From Streptomyces sp. NBC_01237 (GTDB lineage: Bacteria; Actinomycetota; Actinomycetes; Streptomycetales; Streptomycetaceae): 64,000 nucleotides of DNA. The notes beneath the pieces are model-generated. The model made no database searches and had not been told where the DNA came from. It was given only the letters and a program-made list of their open reading frames with translations. Location of the stretch: the NCBI RefSeq assembly GCF_035917275.1, contig NZ_CP108508.1, forward strand, positions 806,001 through 870,000, written 5' to 3'. Below are positions 34,143-42,742 of this stretch, piece after piece. Each line of letters starts with the position of its first letter. Position 1 is the stretch's first letter. A program made the position numbers and the translations under genes.

Positions 34143-35232
34143 TCTGTGTTCCTTCCATAGAAATCGTCTGCGGGGTGCCCGGCCAGCGAAGTGCCGCGGA
34201 ACCCCAGGTCAATCCGCCCCCGAAGGCGGTGATCAGGACCCGGTCGCCGGCCCTGAACCGGCCCCGCCCCTCGGCGTCCGCCAGGGCCAGGGGAATGGAG
34301 GCCGCGCCGGTGTTGCCCACCCGTTCCAGATGGGTGACACAGCGCTGCGGCCCGATGCCGACGCGTTCGGCGACCGCGCGCAGGATCCTCGCGTTGGCCT
34401 GGTGCGGGACGAAGTGGTCGACCTCCGCGGCGTCCCAGCCCACCCGGGTGAGCAGTTCGCGGCACGATCCGGTCATCCGCTGGACGGCGTGCTGGTACAC
34501 GGAGGGGCCCTGCATCCGGAAGAACTCGTCGCCCGCCGCCGCCGGGCGGTCCGTCGACCGGGCCCGTGCGCCGCCGCCCGGCACCGTGATCAGGTCGTAC
34601 CCGGTGCCGTCGCTGCCCAGGTCGAAGGCGAGCAGCTCGCCGGGCGCTCCGGTGCGCCCGGCCGCCACGAGGGCCGCCCCCGCCCCGTCGCCGAAGACCA
34701 CGCCCGCCGAGCGGTCCGCCGGGTCCAGCCAGGCCGAGTAGACATCCGCACCCACGAGCAGCACCCGCTCGTACAGGCCCGAGGCCACCAGGCCGTGGCA
34801 GACGGCCAGTCCGTAGACGAAACCGCTGCACACCGCGGCGATGTCGAGCGCCGGTACGGTGCCCAGCCCCAGACGTGCGGCCAGGGCGGGCGCGGTACCC
34901 GGACAGAGGTGGTCGGGGGTGGCGGTGGCGAGGACCAGGGCGTCCACCGGTCCGGGCGCCGGGGACCTGCCGAGCAGCCGGCCGGCCGCCTCGAAGGCGA
35001 CATCGCCGGTGGCCAGTCCGGGCCCGGCCCGGTGACGGCTGCCGATGCCGGTCCGTGACCGCACCCAGGTGTCGTCCACCCCCCAGGCGGCGGGCAGTTG
35101 GTCATTGCCCACCGGCTCCCCCGGCACCCATCCCGCCACGCTCTCCAGCACCGCCGTGCGTGCGCCGGCCCGTAAGACTCCCCGTCGCGCACCCGGCCCC
35201 GTACCGCTGTCGACTGCTTGTCCCCTCGCCAC
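34126..35232 (-). CDS. Beta-ketoacyl-ACP synthase III (FabH-like), contains a TTA codon
   Basis: A condensing enzyme that primes fatty-acid chains with an acyl-CoA. The triad is Cys in AAVCSGFVYG, His in VPHQANARIL and Asn in RVGNTGAASIP. I chose GTG 35232; TTG 35265 upstream and GTG near 35151 downstream are alternatives. A TTA leucine codon occurs at 35173-35175 and is coding under the first two starts. The TTA would make the operon leader gene bldA-dependent. First gene of KASIII-KASII-oxidase-ACP-KASII. Confidence 0.85.
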   Translation of the reverse strand: MARGQAVDSGTGPGARRGVLRAGARTAVLESVAGWVPGEPVGNDQLPAAWGVDDTWVRSRTGIGSRHRAGPGLATGDVAFEAAGRLLGRSPAPGPVDALVLATATPDHLCPGTAPALAARLGLGTVPALDIAAVCSGFVYGLAVCHGLVASGLYERVLLVGADVYSAWLDPADRSAGVVFGDGAGAALVAAGRTGAPGELLAFDLGSDGTGYDLITVPGGGARARSTDRPAAAGDEFFRMQGPSVYQHAVQRMTGSCRELLTRVGWDAAEVDHFVPHQANARILRAVAERVGIGPQRCVTHLERVGNTGAASIPLALADAEGRGRFRAGDRVLITAFGGGLTWGSAALRWPGTPQTISMEGTQNGAVR

Positions 35233-35431
35233 CCACTGCCCCGATTCCGTCGTCGAACGTGCCAACCCGTTGACGAACGGCGGAATGCCTGGTGGGGGTG
35301 CGTTCGACTGGGCCGAACGGGTTAAAGATGTTTCCCGAGGCCCCCGATGGGGAGAGGCCGGCCGGTGAGTCCCGGATCGGGACCTGACGGTGCCGCCGCT
35401 CCCGTACCCGGGGAGGTAGCACTCGTGGTTT
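35233..35431 (-). promoter_or_regulatory. Promoter region of the KAS/ACP operon with CGTT/AACG repeats
   Basis: On the minus strand AACCCGTTCG (near 35313-35322) and AACGGGTT (near 35267-35274) form a spaced inverted pair, and GTCGAACG/CGTTCGAC recur in this 200-base gap. They could bind a pathway regulator. No regulator gene is nearby. Confidence 0.3.
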
Positions 35432-36373
35432 TCAGGTCCGGGCGAGCGCCGCGCGCAGTTCCGCCTCGTCGGGCGGGCTGGCGCCCGCCCGTGCGACGGT
35501 CACGGCGGCGGAGGCCGCCGCGTGGCGCAGCACGTCCGTGACGGTGTCCCGGTCGAGGGCGCGCAGCCGCTGCCGGGCCTCGGCCCCGAGCAGTCCGTGC
35601 CGGGCGAGGGCGTGCAGGGTGCCCGACATGAAGGCGTCGCCCGCGCCCACCGTGTCGACGACCGCGGTGGGCAGTGCGGGCGTCGTCACCCGGCCTTCGG
35701 GGAGTACGGCCACGGCGCCGTCGCCGCCCCGCGTGACGAGGACGACGGCCGGACCCCGGGCCAGCCAGCGTCTCGCGATCTCCTGCGCGCACTCCCCCGG
35801 GTAGAGCCATTCCAGGTCCTCGTCGCTGGCCTTGACGACATCGCTCAGTGCGACGCAGCGTTCGACCCGGCGCAGCGCACTGTCGTGATCACCCATCAGT
35901 TCCGGCCGCACGTTCGGGTCGTAGCTGACCGTAGCGGTGGCCCGCAGGGCCCGGACGGCGTCCATGACGGTGGCCGAGCCGGGTTCCATCACGGCGGCGA
36001 TCGACCCGGTGTGGACATGGTGGGGCGGCCGGTCCTCCACCGCCGGGGTAAGGGTCCAGGTGATCTCGAAGGCGTACGTGGCCCGGCCGTCGGCGTCCAG
36101 CGCCACGGCGGCGGACGGGGTGGGTGCGGCCGACCCGTCGGTCCGCACGTCCACCCCGGCGGACTCCAGGTGGCGGCGGATCAGCCGGCCGTGGGCGTCC
36201 GGGCCGAGCTGCGTGCGCAGGGTGGTGGCGCGGCCGAGCCGGGCCAGGCCGTACGCGACGTTCGCCGGGCTGCCGCCCGGGTGCACCTGGTCGGCCGCGC
36301 CCGGCATCCGGACGACGTCGGCCACGCATTCGCCGATGACCAGCAGGTCGGGACTGTCGAGCATGCGAGACAT
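35432..36373 (-). CDS. PfkB-family carbohydrate kinase (fructokinase-like)
   Basis: A 313-residue sugar kinase. The first PfkB signature region is GGSPANVAYGLARLGR near residue 33; the second, with the catalytic Asp, is VDTVGAGDAFMSGTL near residue 240. The ATG at 36373 lies seven bases after AGGAG. Fructokinase-like by pattern; ribose and other sugars are not excluded. No sugar transporter is adjacent. Confidence 0.88.
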   Translation of the reverse strand: MSRMLDSPDLLVIGECVADVVRMPGAADQVHPGGSPANVAYGLARLGRATTLRTQLGPDAHGRLIRRHLESAGVDVRTDGSAAPTPSAAVALDADGRATYAFEITWTLTPAVEDRPPHHVHTGSIAAVMEPGSATVMDAVRALRATATVSYDPNVRPELMGDHDSALRRVERCVALSDVVKASDEDLEWLYPGECAQEIARRWLARGPAVVLVTRGGDGAVAVLPEGRVTTPALPTAVVDTVGAGDAFMSGTLHALARHGLLGAEARQRLRALDRDTVTDVLRHAAASAAVTVARAGASPPDEAELRAALART

Positions 36374-36530
36374 GAGGGGGCTCCTGGAGTGCCGTGACGA
36401 CGGTGTCCTGGCAGGAGGCTCGGCCTCCGGACACGTTGCGTCCGATCCTGCCGCGTGCCGCCCCGCCCCGTACGCCTTCTCACTCAGGGCCGGGGCGTTC
36501 GCCCGCCGGGCCGGACGGCGGGCAGGCCGT

Positions 36531-37418
36531 TCACTCTCCGCGCGCGGCGCGGACCGCGTCCGTCACCAGGCCGAGAAAGCGGGCATGGGCAGGGGGGCCG
36601 TAGAGCGGCTCCGGGTTCCACGGCACGATGCGCGCACCCCGCCGCAGGGCGGTCCAGTCCGCGTTCTCCCGGAGCTCGTCGAGCGGGGTGGCGTTCGACC
36701 GGATGTCGGTGAGGACGACCTGTGGCCGCAGGGACGCGACCGCGTCCCATCCGACGGTGGACCAGTTCGCACCGGGCCCTTCGGCCGGCTCCACCAGGTG
36801 TACGCCGAGCTCGGCGAGCACCCGCAGCTCGGGCCACATCCGGGGGCGGGCGACATGGGCCTGCGCCACGCCGGCCGGGGACAGGGCGGCCACCCGGACC
36901 ACGTCGCCGGACCCCTCGCCCACGGCCGCGCGCAGCCGCTCCCGGGCAGCCTCCTGGTCACCGGTCGCCGCTGGCCGGACCTCGGCACCGAGGGAGTGGG
37001 CCAGCTCGGCGAACCGGTCGCCGATCTCGGTGAACGTCCGGGCCGTGCCCACGTCCAGGACGACGACCGGGACCCGCTCCTCCAGATGCTTGGCGGTGTC
37101 CTGGGCCAGCCCGTAGACATGGCCGCCGCCGTAGCTGACGGCCACCACGAGGTCCGGCTCGTCGCGCAGCAGCGTCTCCACGTCCAGGGCGTCGCCCGCG
37201 CCGAGATAGTCGACCTCGTCCAGCGGGAGCGTCCCGGTCTTGGCCCGGTCGGGATCGGAGCCGTCGTGGTCGGAGCCGAATATCCCCCGCGGCCGTATCC
37301 CGTAGTCCCACAGCGTCGCGCCGGCCTGGACGTACGCGAGCACCCGGGAAGGGCGCCGTGCGGCCGTGGACAGCCGGCCCCGGTCGTCGGAGAACCGCCA
37401 CTCGCTCTGCACTGTCAC
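36531..37418 (-). CDS. Periplasmic-binding-protein-like protein lacking a signal peptide
   Basis: A protein of about 295 residues with the FecB/BtuF-type binding fold: SRVLAYVQAGATLWDYG, LLRDEPDLVVAVSYG, a helical spine, then a second lobe ending LRPQVVLTDIRSN and NPEPLYGPPAHARFLGLV. No signal peptide, lipobox or transporter partner is visible. GTG 37418 is ten bases from AGAGGGG; GTG 37427 is the alternative. A cytoplasmic ligand sensor or an exported-by-other-means solute binder are both possible. Confidence 0.7.
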   Translation of the reverse strand: MTVQSEWRFSDDRGRLSTAARRPSRVLAYVQAGATLWDYGIRPRGIFGSDHDGSDPDRAKTGTLPLDEVDYLGAGDALDVETLLRDEPDLVVAVSYGGGHVYGLAQDTAKHLEERVPVVVLDVGTARTFTEIGDRFAELAHSLGAEVRPAATGDQEAARERLRAAVGEGSGDVVRVAALSPAGVAQAHVARPRMWPELRVLAELGVHLVEPAEGPGANWSTVGWDAVASLRPQVVLTDIRSNATPLDELRENADWTALRRGARIVPWNPEPLYGPPAHARFLGLVTDAVRAARGE

Positions 37419-37427
37419 GTCACACAC

Positions 37428-37948
37428 GCCCCTCTGCCGCCGACCGCCGGCCCGCTCGTCCGCACTCGCACAGGTGTACCTGCCCAGCCCGCCGCCGCCA
37501 CACCCCTCGGCCCGCCCTCACGTTCACGCCCGCCGCCGCACGCCCGCCGTCGCACGCCCCCGGAACCCGCGGCGGTGGCGCGCCACGCGATCGCACCGCC
37601 CGGCCGCTCCTTCGACACACCTTCACAATTCTTTACATTTCATCCGATCCGCGGCCGCGAGACCTCGCGGGCCGATCATCGTACCGCGTCCTTCCGCCTG
37701 TAGGACGGGCCGTCAACCGGTCCTACATTCAACGGACTTGTACCTGATCCACCCGGCACCGCACCCCCCTGGACGCGCACCGGGCACCCGCGTGGGAATT
37801 CCGTGAACACGATGACGCGCCGTGCGGCCGGACCACCGCCGCGCCGGTCGCACGGGCCGGCACAGCGGGCGCGACCCATCACCGGCTGTTAGAAATAGGG
37901 CACTCCGTGTCATCGCCCGCTCGGCCGCCCGGTTGGAGACAACTCCCC
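37428..37948. other. Gene-free divergent promoter region
   Basis: About 520 bases between the binding-protein-like gene and the metzincin. It has an A/T-rich patch at about 37620-37645 and an imperfect hairpin near 37650-37675, and TAGAAAT at 37891-37897 as a weak -10 candidate for the protease. Nothing else is recognised. Confidence 0.4.
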
Positions 37949-38785
37949 ATGAAATCGACCACGTTGAAGGCCACCATGGCCGCCCTCCTCGGCGCATCGC
38001 TCTCCGCGGCCTCCGCCCATGACGCGGTTTCGCGGGACATCCCGGCCCGGCACGTCTCGGCCCGCTGCCCGGTCGTCGACGTGCTCGCGGTCTACACCCC
38101 GAAGGCCGCCGCGCGCGTGGGCGGCACTCACCGGGTCCCCGCGTCGGCTCAGCAGATCGCCACCCGGATGAACCGCTCCCTGCGCGAGAGCGGGGTCTGC
38201 GGAGCCATCAGGATGGTCCGCCCGTACACCGACGGCGCGTACGACGGTTCGGAGCAGTTCCACGCCGCCTACCGCAGCCTCAAGGACCACACCGGCTCGC
38301 GCCTGGGCCGGGAGGTCCACGAGCGGCGCGCCAGGTACGGGGCCGATCTGGTGACCCTCGTGGTGGACCAGCCGGAGCGCGGCGGCGGCACCGCCGACTA
38401 CGCGTCGACGCTCGACAGCTCCTCGGACGAGTACGCCTATTCGGTCGTCGATGTCGACGGCATCGCCCTGGATTCGGTGAGCCACGAGATCGGGCACAAT
38501 CTGGGCCTCGCCCATGACCGGGGCACCATCGAGGACAACGCGGACGGCTCGATGGACGTGAGCCCGGTCCGCCCGTACAACACCGGCTGGGTCACCGAGG
38601 ACCGCAAGTACTACACGATCATGGCGTACCGGTCCTCGTGCGGTGACCACTGCAAACGGATCAGCCGGTTCTCCAGCGCCGAGGGCCGCTGGCGGGGCCG
38701 CAGCCTGGGCGACACGTCCAACGACAGCGCCCGCGCCCTGCGCGAGACCCTGCCCGTCGTCGCCGGATACCGCGACCGGAGCTGA
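37949..38785 (+). CDS. Secreted metzincin zinc protease
   Basis: A 278-residue exported peptidase. The signal peptide is MKSTTLKATMAALLGASLSA, with likely cleavage after ASA near residue 24. The zinc motif HEIGHNLGLAHD is near residues 178-189 and the Met-turn IMAYRSSC near 224, as in reprolysin/M12-type metzincins. Paired cysteines near CPVVDV, GVCGA and SSCGDHC may form disulfides. Start ATG 37949 follows GGAGA by nine bases. No dedicated inhibitor gene is adjacent. Confidence 0.85.
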   Translation: MKSTTLKATMAALLGASLSAASAHDAVSRDIPARHVSARCPVVDVLAVYTPKAAARVGGTHRVPASAQQIATRMNRSLRESGVCGAIRMVRPYTDGAYDGSEQFHAAYRSLKDHTGSRLGREVHERRARYGADLVTLVVDQPERGGGTADYASTLDSSSDEYAYSVVDVDGIALDSVSHEIGHNLGLAHDRGTIEDNADGSMDVSPVRPYNTGWVTEDRKYYTIMAYRSSCGDHCKRISRFSSAEGRWRGRSLGDTSNDSARALRETLPVVAGYRDRS

Positions 38786-38881
38786 CCCCCGGCGCGGACG
38801 CGGCCGCACCACGACCATCGCGCGACGCCGCCCGCCACCAGCAGCCGTCCAGGGCCCTGAGCGTCGCCGACGGCGCCCCGT

Positions 38882-39784
38882 TCAGCCACCCGCGTCCGTG
38901 GCGTCCGTGCTCCACGGCCCGAGGCCCAGGCCGGCCAGGAACGCCGAGGCGGCCGGGGTGGGGCGGAACCGGCTCCAGACGAGCCGCTCCACCCGCTCCG
39001 GGGCATCGCGCACCCGCAGCACCCGCACCCCCGGCACCTCCTCGGCGAACGTGGTGGGCAGGAGTGCCACCCCGAGCCCCTTGCGGACCAGCCGGGCGAT
39101 GAAGTCGGCGCCGGTGACCTCGTAGGCGACGTCACGGACGAGTCCCATCGCGGTGAACGCCTCCTCCGACTGCGCCCGCGCCGCCGTACCGTCGGGGAAG
39201 TCGACGAACGTCTCCCGTGCCAGCCGCTCCAGATCCACCTCGTCCTCGTCGGCCAGCGGGTGATCGGCGGCCGTGATCGCGGCCAGTTCGCCCCGGGCCA
39301 GCTCATGGTCACTGACGCCCTTGGGCCGGTAGTCCGGCAGGACCCCCAGGAAGGCCAGGTCGAGCGCGCCCGTCCGGACACCCTCCACCAGGTCCTTGCT
39401 CGCCCCGTCGCGCAGCACGATCCGCACCTTCGGATGACGGCGGTGGAACTCCCCCAGCGCGCCCGGCACGTCGACCGCGGTGACCGTGGGAATGGCCCCG
39501 ATCGCGAGACGCCCGCTGACCTCACCGGCCGCGGCGGCCACTTCGGCGCGGGCCCGCTCCGCCGCGTCCAGGGCCTGCCGGGCGGCGGGCAGGAACGCCT
39601 CCCCCGCCGCGGTGAGCCGCACATGGCGGCTGGACCGGTCGAAGAGCCGGGCGCCGAGCTCCTTCTCCAGCCTGGCGACCTGGTGGCTGAGTGCGGACTG
39701 GACGACCAGGCACTGTTTCGCGGCCCGGGTGAAGTTCCTCGTCTCCGCCACCGCGACGACGTAGCGCATCTGCTGCAGTTCCAT
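38882..39784 (-). CDS. LysR-family transcriptional regulator
   Basis: A 300-residue LTTR. The amino-terminal winged helix (MELQQMRYVVAVAETRNFTR, AAKQCLVVQSALSHQVARLE) is followed by a GRLAIGAIPTVTAVDVPG effector domain. ATG 39784 is the family-typical start. It is divergent from the MFS gene 80 bases away and most likely controls it through the palindrome at 39791-39805. Confidence 0.9.
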   Translation of the reverse strand: MELQQMRYVVAVAETRNFTRAAKQCLVVQSALSHQVARLEKELGARLFDRSSRHVRLTAAGEAFLPAARQALDAAERARAEVAAAAGEVSGRLAIGAIPTVTAVDVPGALGEFHRRHPKVRIVLRDGASKDLVEGVRTGALDLAFLGVLPDYRPKGVSDHELARGELAAITAADHPLADEDEVDLERLARETFVDFPDGTAARAQSEEAFTAMGLVRDVAYEVTGADFIARLVRKGLGVALLPTTFAEEVPGVRVLRVRDAPERVERLVWSRFRPTPAASAFLAGLGLGPWSTDATDAGG

Positions 39785-39790
39785 CCAGCC

Positions 39791-39805
39791 ATCGTGAATC
39801 ACGAT
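39791..39805. promoter_or_regulatory. LysR-type T-N11-A palindrome
   Basis: ATCGTGA-A-TCACGAT, a perfect seven-bp dyad containing the LTTR core T-N11-A, seven bases before the regulator start codon and about 60 bases before the MFS start. Expected recognition and autoregulation site. Confidence 0.65.
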
Positions 39806-39864
39806 CGCTGGAATGAAAAACATGTGTTGGACCGATCGATGGGTGCGGCGCGACGCTGTTGCGT

Positions 39865-41097
39865 ATGGCTCACTCCTCGAACACCCGCACACCGCACCAG
39901 GGCTCGGCGCTCCCCGCCGCCTCGTCGGCCTCCCTGGGACGCGGTCTGATCCTGTTGATGGCGCTGGCGGCCGGGTTGTCGGCGGCGGGCAACTATTTCG
40001 CACAGCCCCTCCTGGACCTGATCACCCAGGACCTGCACATCGGCGTCACCCTGGCCGGACTGATCGTGGCGGCCGCCCAGGCCGGCTACGCGCTGGGCCT
40101 GATCCTGCTGGTACCGCTCGGCGACATCACCGAGCGCAGACGCCTGGCGGTGGGACTGTTCGCCGCGACGGCGCTGTTCCTGCTGCTGACGGCCGCCGCC
40201 CCCTCCGGCCCGCTCCTCCTCGTGGGGACGGCCCTCGTCGCCCTCACCTCGGTCGGCGCCCAGGTCGTCGTCCCCTTCGCTGCCACCCTGGCCGCCCCGG
40301 AGGCCCGGGGCCGGGTCGTCGGCGTCGTCATGTCCGGGGTGCTGCTCGGCGGCCTCGTGGGGCGCATGGCCGCGGGTGCCCTGTCCGAACTCGGCGGCTG
40401 GCGGACCGTCTACTGGGTGAACGCCCTGCTCATGGCGGTCATGGCCGTGCTGCTCCACCGCAAGCTGCCCCGGCTGCCCGTCGCGAGCGGTGCGGCGCCG
40501 ACCACCTACGGCTCGCTGCTGCGCTCCACGCTCGCCCTGCTGCGCGGGGAACCCCTGCTGCGCTCACGGTCCGCCATCGGCGCCTTCTCCATGGCTTCGT
40601 ACAGCGTGCAGCTGACCGCGCTGACCTTTCTGCTCACCCGGCAGCCCTACGACTGGACCGCGGCCGCCATCGGATTCTTCGGCCTGCTGGGCATCATCGG
40701 CGTGGTGGGCATGAACTTCGCGGCCCGGCTGGGCGACCGCGGCCATGTCCAGGCGGTGTCGGGCGCCGCGGGAATCCTCCTGACACTCGCCTGGCTGCCG
40801 CTGCTCGCGGGCGAGACCTCGCTGTGGTGGCTGGCGACCGGGGTGATCGTGCTCAACATCGCCCAGCAGGCGGGCCTGAACAGCAGCCAGAACGTGATCT
40901 ACGCGCTCCGCCCGGAGGCCCGCAACCGGATCAACTCCGCCTTCATGACGCTGTTCTTCGTCGGCGGCGCGGTGGGCGCGTCACTCGCCGCGGTGGTGTG
41001 GGCCGCTGCGGGCTGGTCGGGCGTGTGTGTCCTCGGCGCCTCGCTGGCCGCCATGAGCACGGCGCTGTGGGTACTGGAGCGGGTCCGGGCCCGTTGA
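39865..41097 (+). CDS. MFS transporter (12-TM, YbcL/AraJ-like exporter)
   Basis: A 410-residue major facilitator with about twelve helices. The cytoplasmic loop between helices 2 and 3 is LGDITERRRLAVG and motif C-like glycines occur in GVVMSGVLLGGLVGRM. It resembles drug-efflux and sugar-efflux subfamilies. I used ATG 39865; a TTG two codons earlier is possible. Control by the divergent LysR protein is likely. Confidence 0.85.
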   Translation: MAHSSNTRTPHQGSALPAASSASLGRGLILLMALAAGLSAAGNYFAQPLLDLITQDLHIGVTLAGLIVAAAQAGYALGLILLVPLGDITERRRLAVGLFAATALFLLLTAAAPSGPLLLVGTALVALTSVGAQVVVPFAATLAAPEARGRVVGVVMSGVLLGGLVGRMAAGALSELGGWRTVYWVNALLMAVMAVLLHRKLPRLPVASGAAPTTYGSLLRSTLALLRGEPLLRSRSAIGAFSMASYSVQLTALTFLLTRQPYDWTAAAIGFFGLLGIIGVVGMNFAARLGDRGHVQAVSGAAGILLTLAWLPLLAGETSLWWLATGVIVLNIAQQAGLNSSQNVIYALRPEARNRINSAFMTLFFVGGAVGASLAAVVWAAAGWSGVCVLGASLAAMSTALWVLERVRAR

Positions 41098-41106
41098 GTC
41101 TTTCCG

Positions 41107-41133
41107 GCCCGGCCTCCCGTCCGGGGGCCGGGC
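41107..41133. terminator. Terminator between MFS and YihY genes
   Basis: Perfect eight-bp arms GCCCGGCC (41107-41114) and GGCCGGGC (41126-41133), between two converging genes; probably bidirectional. Confidence 0.6.
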
Positions 41134-41148
41134 GCGGCGCGTGGCGCT

Positions 41149-42066
41149 TCAGTCCGGGGCGGCCTCGCCGGAGGCTTCACGGGCGGGCCGGGCCAGTTCC
41201 ACGTTGAACTGCGCCCCGGCCAGCAGGGCGAGATTGGTGAACCAGACCCAGATCAGGAAGACGACCAGGCCCGCGAGTGAACCGTACAGCCGGCTGTAGC
41301 TGCCGATGTGGGTCGCGTACAGCGCGAATCCCGCCGAGGCGACGAGCCAGAGGAACGCGGCCAGGACGCCACCGGGCAGCCCCTGGCTCCTCCCCCGGGC
41401 CGATCGTGGACCGGTGCGGAAGAGGACCAGGATCAGACAGGCGACGAGGCAGAGCAGTACGGGCCATTTCAGGACCGCCCACAGGGCCTCGCCGGCATGG
41501 GGCAGCCCCATTCGGTGCCCGAGCCAGCGGGCCAGCGGCCCGGTGAGCACGAGAGCGAAGGCGCTGGCCATCAGCAGCACCAGAAGCCCGACGGCCGAAG
41601 CGACGATGATGTGGGCCTTGCGCAGCGCCGGCCGGGTGTCCTGGACGTGGTGCATGGCGTGCAGCGCCCTGCGGAAGACGGCGAGGTAGCTGCACGCGGA
41701 CCATACGGCGCTGACGGTCCCGGTCGCGACGAGCAGCCAGACGGCGGTGCGCTCCTGGGTGGCCGCCTCCAGCGGTTGGCGGAGCGCGGCCCCGGATTCC
41801 GCGGGGGCGAAGGCGGTGATGTCGGCGATCAGCGCGTTCGTGGCCCCGGGATTCGCCAGACCGATCACGGAGACGGTGACGAGCAGGGCCGGGAGCAGGG
41901 CGAGGATGGCGTAGTACGTCAGGGCGGCCGCCCAGTCGGAGATGTCGTCGTTCCACAGGGCGACGGGCGTGCGGCGCAGGGCGCTGAACCAGCGGCGCCG
42001 CACCCCGGTGTGCCCGGTGGTGCGGGGCGTGCGTTCGGCGGCGGGTGTGGCGGTCCGGCTGGACAA
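41149..42066 (-). CDS. YihY/BrkB-family inner-membrane protein
   Basis: A 305-residue polytopic protein with about six helices: DWAAALTYYAILALLPALLVTVSVIG near residue 40, then LVATGTVSAVWSACSYL, VGLLVLLMASAFALVL, PVLLCLVACLILVLF and YGSLAGLVVFLIWVWFTNLALLAGAQFN at the end, which is the family signature. TTG 42066 is seven bases after GGAG; upstream in-frame ATG codons read as non-coding. Function of the family is unknown despite the old RNase BN name. Confidence 0.85.
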   Translation of the reverse strand: MSSRTATPAAERTPRTTGHTGVRRRWFSALRRTPVALWNDDISDWAAALTYYAILALLPALLVTVSVIGLANPGATNALIADITAFAPAESGAALRQPLEAATQERTAVWLLVATGTVSAVWSACSYLAVFRRALHAMHHVQDTRPALRKAHIIVASAVGLLVLLMASAFALVLTGPLARWLGHRMGLPHAGEALWAVLKWPVLLCLVACLILVLFRTGPRSARGRSQGLPGGVLAAFLWLVASAGFALYATHIGSYSRLYGSLAGLVVFLIWVWFTNLALLAGAQFNVELARPAREASGEAAPD

Positions 42067-42316
42067 GCTCGTACTCCGGGGGCGTGGGCAGGTGCGGCGG
42101 GCCGGGATCCTTCGCCCGTTCCTCGGACGCCCCCGGCTGCACCTTTCTCTCATGCCTCGTCCGGGCCGATGCACACCGGTCCCGCGGTCCGGCCTCCGCC
42201 GGCCGGTGAGATCCGTCCGCCGCGGCCCCCGCATCCGGCGGTGGACTGCGGCCGGTCATCGACCGCCGCGGCTCCCCGAGGCCGCAGCCCTCCCGGGCCG
42301 CAGCTCCCCGACGCCG

Positions 42317-42634
42317 TCAGTCGTTGACCGCCGTCAGCAGGACCACCGCGTCCGTCAGGGCCAGCAGGCCGTGCCGCTCCTGCGGGATCGGATGCAGCTC
42401 CCCGGTGGTCAGCTCCACGTCGCCGGAGCCCGCCGTCAGCCGGACCGAGCCGCGCAGCACCTGGAGGGAGGCTGCGGGCGGCGCGTTGTGCTCGTCCAGC
42501 GCCGTCCCCGAGGTCAAGGCGATCACCGTCTGGCGCAGCGGAGGCTGCTGGAGCAGGAGGTGGGCGCTGCGCCCGTGCGCGGCGACGCGGGCGGCGGCCA
42601 GGTGCTCGTCGGCGAGGGCGTTGAGGTCATCCAT
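42317..42634 (-). CDS. Small cupin-domain protein
   Basis: A 105-residue single cupin: QTVIALTSGTALDEHNAPPAASLQVLRG and GELHPIPQERHGLLAL hold the two beta-barrel motifs, with His and Glu in metal-ligand-like places but one usual histidine of motif 1 missing. Such small cupins often accompany stress or detoxification genes. No clear partner. Confidence 0.75.
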   Translation of the reverse strand: MDDLNALADEHLAAARVAAHGRSAHLLLQQPPLRQTVIALTSGTALDEHNAPPAASLQVLRGSVRLTAGSGDVELTTGELHPIPQERHGLLALTDAVVLLTAVND

Positions 42635-42742
42635 ACGCCCACTGTGCCGCAGCCCCCGCTGCCCCGCGATCCTGCGGTACGCCGCCCGGGTCGGGATCCG
42701 ACCCGGGCATCCGCCGCAGGACCTGCGACGCGGACCGGACCG

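Noticed and set aside
30745..35058. Very long open frame on the plus strand across the KAS operon
   Set aside because: Antisense shadow of five genes with clear motifs on the minus strand; caused by GC-biased third positions.
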